From Kappaphycus alvarezii (taxonomy: Eukaryota; Rhodophyta; Florideophyceae; Gigartinales; Solieriaceae), in assembly GCA_002205965.3 (NCBI GenBank), contig NADL03000525.1:62001-126000 (forward strand): 64,000 bases of DNA, written 5' to 3'. Positions within the stretch are counted from its first letter, which is position 1. Each line of letters begins with the position of its first letter. The position numbers were made by a program, and so were the translations under genes. Shown one piece after another: positions 1 through 12,499 of this stretch. Under the pieces are notes generated by a model that searched no databases, had not been told where the DNA came from, and saw nothing but the letters and a program-made list of their open reading frames with translations.

Positions 1-1440
1 AATGCATCAAAATGCGACTTTACCTCTCATTTTACCGTTTATAGCCCAAAGCAATGGCCTTTCATTGCTCCTTTTTGTTCACAACGAGACTCAAGACGGC
101 AAGTCTCTTGTGGATGCCCATTTTGCGATTGCCATGAGGAACGTGAGCAAGATTGTATCACAAGGGATGGATGTAACAACACCATTAACACTGTTCTCAG
201 CCTTGAATTGCGGTGGAGGGCTTAAATATGCCGCGTCTTAGCTTTTGAGAATAGACAGAAAGAACCCCAGTCTTTTAGGTTGGGCCGCAATCAAGAAGAG
301 GGAACACAACGGGCATCAGTGGATAGGCCGCAACAATGATTATGTTTACGAAGGATGATCTGCAGCCTGGTAAAAATGTAAGTGTCGTTACGTATCGTTA
401 CTCTGGGCATGGAATTGGACGGCGCTGTCAGTTCTCGAAAACTGGTGTACGTAAGCCTCTGGCACCTGGAGATGTTGTCCTATGAAAGGAGAGGAGCTGA
501 AGCGGTTCAATAGCTTAGCAAACTCTGGCACCGCCTCAGCTGCTCAGACTAATAGTATCGGATCAGAAACTGGTGTCGTTGTACTCTCACAGGCTGCCAT
601 AACTCGCATTCCGTCTCGAAGTATAGTGAAAATGGGAGAGGAAAGTCATGGTTTCTAACGGCAGCAGTAGAGTGTAAATCTGCAGAATCGTCTAACGACT
701 CCGAATCAGAAACTGATGGGATTATTGGGATAATGTGTTCGAAGTGCCGCCGTTGTTTTACGTCCGAAGGAAGACTGTTGCAGCACATGAAGACGTGCTC
801 ATCCTCAAATCCAAGCGAGGAATCAAAATCTGTGTTGGGTAGGGCCGTCAGACTTGCAAACAGTCTGACTCAGTCAAAGAGTATTTGGATACTGTCAGCA
901 GACGATGAACAAATCGTGAGCTCTATCTCTGTAAATGGTACTGAACTACAAGAATTTCGATCTGGATGGGCAAGAAGAGATGCCATCAAAGACCAGACGG
1001 CAAGCTACATCAGTAAGCACAAGGCGTCACTTGAAGCTCTCTTTAATCGTGGTGCGAATGATAAGTCTATGAAAATGAGCTCTTCAGCCATGCGTGAAGA
1101 GCTTTTGCACACGTACGGAGATAGGTTTTATATTCCAAGTGAGACTGACATCCAGATGTTTATACAGTCACTGTTCGCGAGATCAAGAACTGGGGGTGCA
1201 GTTTCACAGCCGAGAGCTGGTTCAATGTCGCATGTGTTTAGGAATGCAATTGATTTTCTTGATCGGGACTCTGAGTTTACCATATCTCCGTATAAAGCAG
1301 TGCGACTAGTACAAGCTCAATTTCTCAGTGGCGGAAGCCTTCCTGCAGGGTTTCCATCAGAGTCACAGATCAATAATAGAGTGTCATCATTGAAGACCTC
1401 TCATAAGAAGGAAACCTGCCTCCTAGATGACTTGGATTGA
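1..1440 (+). pseudogene. Broken C2HC zinc-finger gene, 3' part; repeat-associated family suspected
   Basis: Coding traces run in from the left edge in several frames. The first block (to a stop at 239-241) reads NETQDGKSLVDAHFAIAMR and later ALNCGGGL. A second frame continues with LLRIDRKNPSLLGWAAIKK (about 245-300), a third with a stretch starting DLQPGKNVSVV (about 358-480). The longest piece, 733-1440, holds a zinc-finger-like motif, C-x2-C-x12-H-x3-C (CSKCRRCF...HMKTC, about 735-800), and ends with a block reading MSSSAMREELLHTYG then DRFYIPSETDIQMFIQSLF (about 1075-1170). The order looks like one ancestral protein cut by frameshifts. The GKS..DAHFA block and the C-terminal block recall uncharacterised, often transposon-linked eukaryotic proteins; that is a memory of the family's look, not a search result. 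Function unknown. The 5' part lies outside the window. Confidence 0.5.
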
Positions 1441-3176
1441 TCGCTGGTTCATGTGTTGCAGCTTATTAAAGTGGTAAAAGGAGAATCGTATTTTTTAGAA
1501 TTTTAGTGCCGTTCAGGATATTATAGAAATCATCAAAAAGAAATGTTTGATTATTTTTATCGATGTACATCTCCTCAGATAGCTATTCTTTAGCAGCCCG
1601 TAACTCGTTTTTCTTTAAATTCTGAGTTCATATCTGGATTCTGCACTTTGGAATCTACAAACTACATCAGTATCATAAAAGGTTGCGAAAAAAAGTTCCT
1701 TACATACCTCGTAAGTTCCTCAAAATCAGCCAAAAAAGACCTCTTGAGTCGCGAACTGGGTGTTAAAGCAAACTAAAATTCCACGAGGATCCTAATCTGC
1801 ACAAGCGAGCTGTACAACGGCAGTTCGAGCCGCGAGGCTTACACTGCCGGACGTGTCACCGTTGGTTTCCGAGTGATCATGACCTTACGAACCACAAAAA
1901 CATTACTCCTCATTGTCACCGACTTCGTTACTTTAGTTACTATTTTCTGTTATTTTGGCGTACAAAAGAAGGAAAAGAAGGGAAAGAAGGGAAAACATCA
2001 AAATAAATCAAAAAAATCAAAAACAAACAAACATCAAAAACAAATAAAAAAATGCTGTCCAAAATGTTTTATTGTCCAAATTGCAGTGCAATACACGGTG
2101 CGCAGCTGTTCTCGTCTTGGTACGTATTCCCTTCAGACAATGAGAAACCCAACAAAAGCACATCAAGACTCACGGGGTTTTCTCTGTCCCTCCTTTGTCC
2201 TTAAGCACCCTGCGATGCATAGCAAAGCTTGCCGACCGCAAGCATAAGTGGGGTGGGAGAGCGGGGTTGATTACTAGGGAAGCTGGACGGTGTATTTTCC
2301 ACTCGGTTGTAAGGCCGGGCTGTGCTCCGGGAATGCTAGAACCTTGAGAAGAATCGATTCCAAAGAACTGTGGACACCAGGCGGGAAATTTGGACAAAAA
2401 GAGAGGTAGCATGAGTGAGTAGTGCTGATTATCTCCTTTGGAGATAAGGTTGTTATCACCAACGACAACCTTAAAGTTCCTATTTGTATAAAGAAGCCCG
2501 AGCTTTGGCTCCAAGTTTAAGAAAATGACAAAAACAAAAAAATCAAAAAAATGGTAAAATATGGGGCAAAGAGGGGAGAGTAAAAGGGAAACCCGGCCGG
2601 ATAAACGAGGCAACAGCTAAAGTTTCCGTTGGAAAGGTTGCTCCAAAGGCGAATTTTTAGGGTCAAGTTCAGAGCCAACACAGGCGTTGTTGTTTATTCT
2701 CAGGCCCCAGTGGCCAGGTAGGTATAAATATTAGTTAGCTAGGATAGGGATATCTACAAAGGCGATGTAAGTAAATTTAATGTCAGCTAAGTACTAGAGA
2801 TCCAAGTTAGAGATATGTAAAGTCGACAATTGGCCCAATAGGTGCCTTTCACCTGCGAAAATATCAGGTCTAAGTTTGGGTTCAAGTGGTTCGGACTGGT
2901 AGCCCTCAGGCGCTCCCGGGTTGTTACGCATTACCAAGAGTAATGGTGGGTGATAATCGAAAATTGCCCTTACTGTACTTTACAGTACAGTGCCTGTTGG
3001 TAGCAGTGTGCCAGTATAAGTTAAAATTGAATCATAAGAAAAGATCACTAAAATCAGCTCTGACGGTGGCAGTACAGTACGAGTTCCAATTGCACAACAC
3101 AAATTACTGAGTGATGTACGGTAGTGTACTGCTCTAAAAATATCGATGTTGTGTCTCCACGCAAAATCATCCGTCA
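1441..3176. other. Non-coding stretch
   Basis: No convincing coding region. It contains an A-rich low-complexity run at about 1965-2055 that translates to a lysine-rich string, and two AGTAC-type motifs near 2978 and 3070. The open frames here have no recognisable domain and no consistent codon use. Confidence 0.5.
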
Positions 3177-3240
3177 ACCCTCGGCGGCCCTCATTTATGG
3201 ACCCTCGGCGGCCCTTATTTACAGTATTGACCCTCGGCTG
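3177..3240. repeat. Three short direct repeats next to the hAT relic
   Basis: The block ACCCTCGGCGGCCCT followed by YATTTA occurs at 3177-3197 and 3201-3221, and its first nine bases recur at 3230-3238. Period is 24 bp for the first two copies. They lie about 150 bp upstream of the BED-finger coding trace, where hAT elements often carry subterminal repeats, so they may be remains of a hAT end. No matching inverted copy was found after 5180. Confidence 0.5.
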
Positions 3241-3390
3241 TCACACATTTAATTACAGTAGCTAACAGTAAAATTATAGCAGGGTAATCTTTCGTGGTCC
3301 AAGCCACATTTTGAGAACCCCATCTTCAGCAATGCAAGCCAATCAAGCACCACTCCTCCTCAAGCCTCTCACAGTGCTTCCGACTCACAG

Positions 3391-5180
3391 GTTGCTGCGG
3401 CACGGAAGAAACGCAAACATACAAGTGATGTTTGGGAGTACTACACGAAACTATCTGAAGGCAGAGTTGTCGTGATAAAATGTGTTCTATGTTCTACAAA
3501 AATATTCAGTATCAATAACTCAACAAGCACGCTGATGAGGCATGCAAAAAAGCATGGGTATCTTCGTTCCACTAATCAAACCAAACTGGACTACTTAGAG
3601 GTATCATCAAAACAAATCCCACGCCTCAAAAGGAAAAGAACTTTCGATTCACGAAGAAACTCATCGAGTGGATAATCTCAAGCACGCAAGCGTTTTTGGT
3701 TGTGGAAACGAAGACGTTCAAAAAAATGATATCTCATCTCGATCCAGATGTATACGTGCTTTCCTGAACCACTATTCAACGTCACGTTATTCTGGAGAAA
3801 GGAGAAATGATGGTGCATGTTCAAAACGCCCTGAAAAATTCAGAATCAAAAGTTGCTCTAACTGCTGACGCTTAGAGTTCCGTTGTTATGAAGGGGCACT
3901 TATGTGTTACCGGTCATTTTATGGGCTCTAGCTGGACTTTAAAAAACCTTGTCCTGGTTTTTGTTAGATTTAACACGCCCTACACCGCTGAAGCTTTTGC
4001 TACCTGTTTAGAAGAAATTATCGACAAGTGGGGGCTACGCACAAAAATATCAGCCGTCACAACCGATAACGCTAGTGATGTGGCTGCTTTGATTACCATT
4101 TTGGAGAGACGCCTTCGAATCACACAGGAGCAAAGAATCAATGATGTGCAGCACGAAGGTTGCTAGCCCATGTTGTTAACCTTGCTATTAAGGACTGCCT
4201 TAAGGAAGTTTACTCCGAGATCGCTGCCATAAGAAGTGCAATTTCGTCAATAAGAGCTTCAGCCAAACGACGAGACATTTGTTAAAGAGTTTGCATTGAG
4301 CTTGGACAACAAAAAAATCCCCTTCCCTCCCTGGACTGCGAGACTAGATGGTCTTCCACATTTACAGTGATAAGAGCTGCGCATAAGGCACGCAATGTTC
4401 TGAGTGCATTCATGTACCGTGTTCTTGATTTAAATACATCAGTTGTATCTGAATGCGATTGGGATCGCGCGTACACCATATGAGAATTCTTATCAACCGC
4501 AGCCACAGTCACGGACGCATCTTCTGGGCAGAGATACGTTACGTTGAGTTCAAGTGTGATGGCTTTTCGTTTGTCAGTTCAGAGGTGTCAGTAATTTACA
4601 GGAAGGACTGGTAACATGTTGCAACCCATTGCAAGCATCACGCTCACAAAGCTAGAGAAGTACAGGCCAAGTGTTCTCTCAAGGGTCGCGAATTTGGCGA
4701 AGACCCTAGACCCGCGATTTGAAAATGATGTCTTAGAGGATGATCATGTGCATAGACAGCATGTTGTGCAGTAGATCAGTACAAATGGTGAGGGTAATCT
4801 TGCCTCTGGCTCTGAAGTAGTGCAGCCTGCTGAAAGTCCGGTTTCTAGTACCCGTCCACTCAAGTCTCTAATGAGTCTAATTCTGGAACAAGAGCGAGGG
4901 CCAATTGGCGGTCCCTTCGATGTAACTGCACGATTTTTGTCCGCAACTGCAACTGAAAACCGTCACATCGATGTTCTGCAGTCGTGGCAAACTAATGAGA
5001 AAAGTTTTCCGAACATTGCTCAACTTTCAATGGACGTATTGGCAATATAGACAACGTCAGTGCCTAGTGAACCTTTTTTTCGGAAGCTGTAAGTATCGTT
5101 TCTGCAAGGAGGGTAGCTTTTGGACGAATCCATCACTACATCCATTTTACTTCGATCGTGGTATCGCTTTTTGAAGTTAT
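3391..5180 (+). pseudogene. hAT-family transposase relic
   Basis: The trace is split by stops and frameshifts but keeps hAT order. A BED-type zinc finger (about 3400-3570) has CVLC then HAKKH, preceded by basic RKKRKHTSDVWEYY. The middle part (about 3850-4110) reads VALTADA, then TGHFMGSSWTLKNLVL and SAVTTDNASDVAAL, the catalytic-core region where the middle acidic residues lie. Next come DVQHEGC/AHVVNLAIKDCL (about 4145-4200) and LDCETRWSSTF (about 4330-4365). The C-terminal dimerisation block is at about 4960-5130: LQSWQTNEKSFPNIAQLS, TSVPSEPFF, IVSARRVAFG. At least five frame changes or stops are needed to read through it, so it cannot make transposase. No terminal inverted repeats or 8-bp target duplication were identified. 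Family assignment is secure; subfamily is not. Confidence 0.85.
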
Positions 5181-5689
5181 GTGAGGAACTCATAGGACTC
5201 TTGTAGTTGATTTGCTATGTTTCATTAAATTATTGATTCCCCCTTGAATATTACCACCTCCACTCCCACATCGATCTTCTCATGTAGACCCAGATCAATA
5301 TAGATACCCCACCGAATCACCTGCGGAGTGCAGATGGGGGACTAAACCAAGATTCATGCTCAAAACAGACATCCCCTAACAATCATAATAGTGCAATTGC
5401 CCATGAGGAAGGATCCAAAGTCGCGTCTGCCTTACGAAGAGGACTAAGAATTCGTGGCTCATTAGAGTCTAGTAAATGAAGTCAATTGACTAGAATTTCT
5501 CTTAACGTACATCCATTCAGGCATTGCAGCACTTCTATGTGGTATCCAAATCCCATTTATGTATTTCCTTCGTTAATGATCTACGTTTTGCGTTTTGGGA
5601 GATAAATTGTGCTGTGTTTGTTGGACTTCCAGCCTTGATGGTAGGATGAAGAGCATTTGGAAAATCACTGCTATAGATTGGCGGGCGTT
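5181..5689. other. Non-coding stretch
   Basis: Nothing recognisable. The sequence after the hAT stop is AT-rich, with short frames only, and may include the 3' end of the transposon. Confidence 0.4.
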
Positions 5690-5944
5690 ATGAAGAAAAA
5701 TCAAGGTTTATCGGACACCATGTCGAAAACGTTTTATGGTGATACGCAGTTTTTCTCAAAGGCGCCGTTGCTTACAAAGTTTCATAATTGTCAAACGGTT
5801 ATGAAAGAACTTTTTCCTGAGTTTAGAGAATATCCGGATCTTTATTATAACATAATGCGCGAAATAAAACCCCATACTAGCAATAGAAAGCGTCGAAAGA
5901 GTAGCACAACTGCAGAAAGAAAATCATCAATGCTCCGCCGATAG
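5690..5944 (+). CDS. Hypothetical small basic protein (84 aa), doubtful
   Basis: An ATG-initiated frame of 84 codons starts MKKNQGLSDTMSK. It has a middle part rich in aromatic residues (FPEFREYPDLYYNIMREIK) and a strongly basic tail (NRKRRKSSTT). No domain is recognised. It sits alone between a hAT relic and a non-coding stretch, and no TATA box or polyadenylation signal is evident. The composition is less random than most open frames nearby, which is the only reason to list it. It may be a decayed transposon fragment with a nuclear-localisation-like tail. Confidence 0.2.
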   Translation: MKKNQGLSDTMSKTFYGDTQFFSKAPLLTKFHNCQTVMKELFPEFREYPDLYYNIMREIKPHTSNRKRRKSSTTAERKSSMLRR

Positions 5945-7979
5945 AGATCCTTCTGTAGGATTTTTTAGTGCTTACTGAGTACTTGAATGGGCTAAGTAAC
6001 TTACAAACGAACCCAACTTCTCAGATGAAGTACTCTTGCCCGAGGAGCCAAAATAGAAGACGGTAGAGGCATAAATCGTATATGCCACCCCATTTACAGG
6101 GATCCGATTTGGAACTTGCAGACCTACGTGCCCTGCTGCATGTCATAAAGATATAACAACTGGGATGGAGAGAAGTGTATTTAACTCTAAGACGGGAAAG
6201 TAAAAACGTTGAAGAAACAGTGAATTAGACGTTTGGCGAATTCAAAACTGAATACCAGGCAGCATTGAATAAAAGCGAATAGGGACTGAAGGCGCTAGCG
6301 AAGGAGGAAAACATCACATAATGGCTGCGAATAGAAATTTTAATTGAAACAGAAAATATAGTGAAGAAAATACTTTGGGGAAAAGAAAAAGGCTTAGTTG
6401 CTACAGAAAAGTGAATCTGTGGGCCACGTTAGGAGTTTGCAGGACGGTAGGGGTGTTTGGCATGAATTGTAGCACGGCAGGGAATGGAGACAACCGAAGC
6501 GGCAAAATATGGAGTTCGAATGATTTACAAAGGTAGATAGAGGCGAACCGTTTGTGGGAACGAGAGCTGAACGGGACATTGCAAATTTACTCATCATGGT
6601 ATGTTTATGTGCACTTGTGGTTAGTTATTCAGATTGGAGAGCTCCGTTTTAAAATTTTATGGTAATCAAACAAGCTAGGGGAATACGAAAGGGAACAAAC
6701 GGCAGTATTTCGGTTGAGAACATACAAGGGAGACGTTTCGGGAGGTGAAAAAGAAGAGGAAGAGTGGGATCAAGGAGGGGTTGGGGGAACGTCCGTAATG
6801 AAAAAGAGTATCAACTAGAGTGTTGTTGCTGTAACTCGCTGTGCCGAGAAAACGAACTGAGGGGGGTTGGTGAGAGAGATTAGAAGAAGTAGTCTGGAGC
6901 TAGACATGATGGGTATCTATAGAGAGTGCGAGAAGTGGGAAGCGGAAATCCAGACGGAGTAGATTCTCAATGCTTCTTGACAATGTGTCCCAGCAAGTGG
7001 GTAACATGAAGGGCGTGAATTTTACGAGCACTGTACGGTTGTGTGCAAACTTTGCAAAGTTTGCATACCCCGTACAGTATTACAGATGTCATGAAATGTT
7101 ACACGTACTGCGTAGTGCGGTTCGGTCCTGCAGTAAGGGACCATGGTTCGGTCCAGTTTACCCTTCGAGCCCTAACGTCCGGTCTTTCGTAGGAAACGAA
7201 TTGTTCAACTTGATCCTTGCAATGTGTCGCTAAACTCAATCCGGTCCGCTGCTGTATCAATAACAGGAGGTTTAGTCTCAATTTTTTTGAAATTTATGCA
7301 GTTCAGCCCAGTAAGGGCATTTTTTTATCATACCGGACCGTTACCGTACCGTGAACAGATCTAAAGGACGCTTTGCCCACTCTGTACTGCGCAACGTTGG
7401 ACTTTCATTACAGTTTGAACGTACACTATGATCTACCCCAAAAAAAGTAAGGGCCAAAACGGGAACAGCCACATGTTAAACACTTGATGCAGGGCTTCCG
7501 CATTCCAAAGCATTGGTACCGCCAAATAGCCTCCTCTCCACCAGCTGAAACATGGAAAATTTACCCCAACTCAGGAAACTAACCCGACCATCCACCCACT
7601 TGCTACTGAGTTTTCCAACATATTCGCATCTGAAACCCCTCCTCCCTCCCAGTCGTTGCTACCAATGGCTCCACCTTCTGTGATGACCCCACTTAGGGAC
7701 TTAAAAAATCAATACCCATTAATTCAAGTCCCGGTCAGATTAATCGTCCACCTCGCTCATCCCCAGCTCAGCCCCTCCCCGTCAACAACAAATTATACTG
7801 CAGCCACCTTCGTATGGAAAAAAACCCGTCCAAAAAGTTAATGTCTCATCTGCTCCCAATTTGCTTTGCTAATCCGTCCTGTTTTCCCAGTTGCCATGTA
7901 TTCCCATCTGGATCTCTTCCTCCCCCTTAACTACATCATGTTAATAATTAACATATTTTTTTCTGCCCAGGAGTAGCCT
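5945..7979. other. Non-coding stretch with one large palindrome
   Basis: No coding trace is recognised between about 5945 and 7979. It contains the palindrome at 7030-7078, followed by several copies of a GGTTCGGTCC-like motif and its complement (about 7118-7345), which hints at a decayed inverted-repeat element. The right-hand part, from about 7400, may be the 5' end of the copia relic, but no LTR could be delimited. Confidence 0.45.
7030..7078. repeat. 49-bp nearly perfect palindrome
   Basis: The core at 7044-7065 is a perfect 22-bp palindrome with half-sites TGCAAACTTTG and CAAAGTTTGCA. Outside it, ACTGTACGG (7030-7038) pairs exactly with CCGTACAGT (7070-7078), leaving only a few unpaired bases between the inner and outer arms. 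The whole block could form one hairpin or cruciform. Confidence 0.9.
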
Positions 7980-10900
7980 TGGCTAATTCAGAGCAATGTA
8001 ACTTCGTCGACACGATTCGAGGCCATGCCTCTGACACGAACCTCATGGGAGGAAACTATGCGACATTTTTCGCGAAAAATTGAAACACACATTACTGTTC
8101 GGATTTAAAAACTCTCTAACCCTTCATTTGGGCAAAATTCAAATCGTTCCGCCAAAGCCGTAATTTTACTGTTGCTGGGAACTTCGATAAAATTTTTGAG
8201 AACATTGAATACGCAATTTTCCATGGCCAAGAATTGGTTACTTGTTTTACACACCTCAAAACTCTATTATCCTCCGGTCAGAATCCTCCAGATCCCCTTT
8301 CATCACCACCCTCTCCTTTTACCGGAAACAACCGTGATATCCAAATATTGTCCAGCAAGATGTCCAACGTTTTAGCGAGGCCGCTAGAAAATATTCAGGT
8401 GCTGGAAATTTATATTCCTTTGTCACTTAATATCAGTATTCTGCTAGTGATTTCCTCCTATTAAAGAACAGACAAAGAAATTTCTTCACCTGTCGATTCG
8501 TGATGATGCCCCGGTCTATTACCGGAATGTCGTTGAGGTTCGTTTCTCTGATCATGGCACAGCCATAGCTACAATCAGTAAGCACTTAAATCCGATCTCG
8601 CGTCAAATCTGTTCTACCAGCACCTTTGAAAACTTGCACGTTGAAGATTATCTCGCGTCCTCTCCTTCATTTTCTTCCGCCCTGGACAATATCAATTCAA
8701 TTATTGCCAAATACGAGCCATGTCAAATACGAGCCACGCAAGCCTCGCCACAAGCGAAGTGAAGAAACAAAAACTGGATCCCTCCAAGGAGAGTACTAGG
8801 ATGCTCTTGGTCAACGCACGTCCTTACTTACTCGGAAAATTATCAGATCACATACCAATATCTACTTTCAAAACTTCTCGGGTCAATTCAGGCAGGGGAG
8901 GAATCTTCACTTGCACGCAATCGCCGCTCCAAACCTATAGGATCATCCTCAACATACTTGGCTTCAGGGCGCCGATGTACTCTCGTTCCCTTCCTCCGCA
9001 TACAAACTCCCGAAACAATACATCCTGCTTACATTCAAGTCACTCCCCCTGAATCCCTCCCTGCAAAACTATTTTCAATGCTAGAATTACAGAAAATCCA
9101 TTTCCTCAACAAATGCCCTCACCCGAAGGACATCAAAAAAAATTACCAAAAATAGTTTTCGCTATATTCAAAGAAGTACCTGATCAATAATTCAGTGCTG
9201 AAACTGGTTCTTTCGAAAATACCGACAGTTTCACCGATTCTGATAATAAAATCCGTAGTGATACCCGTTTTCTTGAAATCCAGAGACAAAAATTCTCAAA
9301 AAGACTCATCCTCGCCATTATTTCGATCCATTACCCTTAGGCAAAGTCACCCGAGACCAATCTTTTAATTCTATGCCACTCAATGACACTAAAACTGAAG
9401 CGACGGATTTTGACCGGGGGATCCACCAACAAGTCGCAGTCAGATCCATTCCTCCAATTATCTGCTCACCAAAAGACACAGATATTCCCCTTTCTCTCTC
9501 AGACTGTTGCCAAAATACTCTACACCAAGACTTCCGATTTCACACCTTCTTCCCTTGTCATGTTTATTGGTGCTTGTGTTTAATTCGGCTCCCAAAAATC
9601 AGTTGTAGGAAAAACAAAAGCCGCTGTATACAGCCTAATTACTAGACTTCAGATAACTCCCAACCAGTCAAACAGTCTTCGGTTTCGAAGGTGATACCTT
9701 CGCTTCGGTCGGGACTATTCCAGTTCGCATATCGTTCCCTAATCGTTCCTTCATATAAATAAGTATAGATGTCTTCGCCGCAGATATTCCTTTGCTGCTG
9801 GGTCTCACTATTTCATAAAGGTAAAATCTAGTCACCGACAACTTCCAAAATGTCTTTTTGAGGGATATTTTCGGTTGTCGCTGCCCCTCACGCACAGATA
9901 TGTACGTCTGTACCTCTAATGGTACTACGCTTCCTTTTTCTCCTCCCAGTGTCGGTTTCATCGTCTTCATTACTACTTTTATCCCTCCACCCAAAATTTC
10001 TATAACCTCGTAGCAAGGTTGCAACTAGACAAAGAAACTCCTGAAACGAAATGACTTCTACAATAAATCCGGATTCGATTGTCAGCATGTCTCTCTAAGC
10101 CCCCAAACATTCAATGTCTCCTCCACGGATGAGATAGTGTTCAACTCAAAATGAACTTAGATATAATGTTCCTACATGTCAAAATGTCCTGAGACCACTC
10201 GTTCACGTTGTGGACCTTGGTACAAATCTTTCGGCAGACTGCTTCTTACAGGGATGATCATTTGAAGACATTTGGTACACTTTCCTTCAATGTTGGGCCA
10301 ACTTACACTGGTTGGCCTGACGCTATTCAAACTGACCAAGGCTCCGTCTTCACTTCGCCTTGCCTCTAAGGCATTGCGTCAAAGGCATGTATGAAACTTG
10401 ATATCTCAGGTGCTCAGAGCATAACTCTCTGGGAGATGCCGAAAAGTACCATGACCCTCTGCGCCTAATCTACCTCAAAGGCTTCCTAAAGTACCTATAT
10501 CTAGACCTTCATGTCATTCTTTCCTTTCTGTCAAAGCAATGAACAACACTATGAACCAAGAGTCTTTGGCTTTTCTAAGGGATCCTCGCTCGCTTCCCTT
10601 CCGTCGCTACTTCCCTCCTAAATCAAGCAGAAATTATGCGCGCGCTTATCTCTTTCCGGGGCAGAAATATAAACCATTACCTCCCGGCTCCTTATCCAAA
10701 AATCCCTTCTGGCCAACCTTCCTTTCTCTTGTACAATTTAAATCGAGCCATGGCAAGAAGTACTTTCTATCGTGAATAGTAACATATTAAGCGGGATGTA
10801 CCTTTAAAACCCTTACGTCTTGAAGGGAAACAAGTTTCCATCGATAAGAACGGAACTGAAGCAACATTCTCAGTCACTAGTCCCGTCCGTACGCAAAGAA

Positions 10901-12499
10901 CTTGGATTTTTTTTGTCCACAAATTAAAAATCGCCGCAATACTGTGCTCCATGCTAAAACCCTTCATTCATACCTCTCCCCACACATTTCCATTCTGTCT
11001 CTCGGAAATCCCTCGTCCTAAAAATTGTCGCAGGAACCTTCCGCAAATGTCTGGATGCCACTGATACATAATACAAGGACTGCTGGATGGCAAAGTATGG
11101 GCTATGGTTTCTATGTCGGATATTCCGAAGAATGCGAACATTCTAAATGGTTGATTCTTCTGTTCCATCAAAAACGTTGACATACCTGTCTTCAAAGCTC
11201 TATTCATCGCGCAAGGTCATCTTGGCAAGGATAAAAACCTTCTAGTCCATAACTATACAAATTTGAGAAAATATTCGACTCAATTCCTCTCTTCACTCTA
11301 GTAAATTCACAAATTCCGCATTTGGAGCACCGGTGGCAGCCAGGTTTACCTTTAATCATCGAAATTATTTGCTAAAATTTCCACTTACGAATCCCCCCTC
11401 AGTTGGTACTACCATATGACAAAATAATCAAATAAGTCAAACCCCTCTACGCCCTTCCATATGTCGCAGATTACTTTAATCGTAAAACGGCTTCACATTT
11501 AAAAGAAAATATCGGATTCATACCGACCTTTACGATCTTTAGCGACATTGATCTCTTTTCTTCAGGTAATTCTGATTTATTACAAGCACTCTTTTTGTTC
11601 CTTTGTCTGCGATACCATCCTATAGGGAAATGATACCTTCCTCACACCTTTGAGACAAACTCTCGAGAAATTTGATTCAAGAAAATCGTAGTTCAAAAAT
11701 ATCACGTTCGCAGGGGTTTATATCTCTTCCCAGACAATTTTGTCGTTCTGTAGCAAAGCTCATACATCTCTAAGCTTCCAATCTTCCTGAAGGAGCATCT
11801 TTCGAGGAATACCGATCTCTTTGCGCAAAGCTTGCTTTTGCTACTCAAATTTGCCAGTATATTTCTTGTGCCATTTTCATAGCCGTTCCAGTTACAGAAA
11901 AAAAAATCCGTTCCGAAAAAATGTCAACTTTGATAAAAAAGTTAGCACCTGAATAGCAGTCCAAACATATCTCTATCTTACTCTTCTTTGAATACCAACT
12001 CTCCCCACATTGCCGTCTACTCAGGTTCTGCTTTTTCAAATAAAGAACATTTCAACTCACGGCTGTGATTTACTTACTTCTTATGGATGGCTACAAGTTC
12101 CATATTCTTAAACTACTCTAGCAAAAATTCATTTATCTGCTCAGTCCTCGCATCCTAACTTATAGCCTTTGTAGATGTATTCGATTTCTCATATACCCCT
12201 CAGAAAGATCTTTTGTCATTTCTGCGTTAAACATACTCATCACTCCAAGTCCCCATTCGACGTGTTTACGAAATTCTCGTCTACGGCCGAAATTTTATGA
12301 TTGACATCACCGCAATCAAAGATGCTTAAGATCGTAAAGAAATTTTAAATATCGGATTTATTCGCCCAGCTGCCAACCGAACTGACGCCTTCACGAAATT
12401 TAATTTCTGCTCCGCTTTGACTACTATTCTGGAAACCCAACACTTGTCCACTCCAATCCCACACAACCGGTTGAACAATGCATTATACGTCAAATTTTG
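7980..12499 (+). pseudogene. Ty1/copia relic, distant relative of the tandem-array family
   Basis: Blocks match, in order, the element that forms the 20-41.7 kb array, but on the opposite strand. Gag-like: FLHLSIRDDAPVYY (about 8475-8520), against array LHHGLRDHALQFYY. Protease: FIGACV-stop-FGSQKSVVG (about 9560-9615), against array FVGMCLDGGAQRSVCG, with the stop at the catalytic Asp; then ISIDVFAADIPLLLGL (about 9755-9805). Integrase: VVDLGTN then GWPDAIQTDQGSVFTS (about 10208-10365) and VKAMNNTM (about 10530). RT: VKPLYALPYVADYF (about 11435-11480). RNase H end: FMIDITAIKDA, IGFIRPAANRTDAFTKFN (about 12295-12410), ending near 12499. There are many stops and frameshifts. Composition has drifted to AT. 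No LTRs were found, so the true limits are unknown. Confidence 0.8.

Noticed and set aside
1965-2055. Lysine-rich protein segment
   Set aside because: A-rich low-complexity DNA; no flanking conserved sequence.
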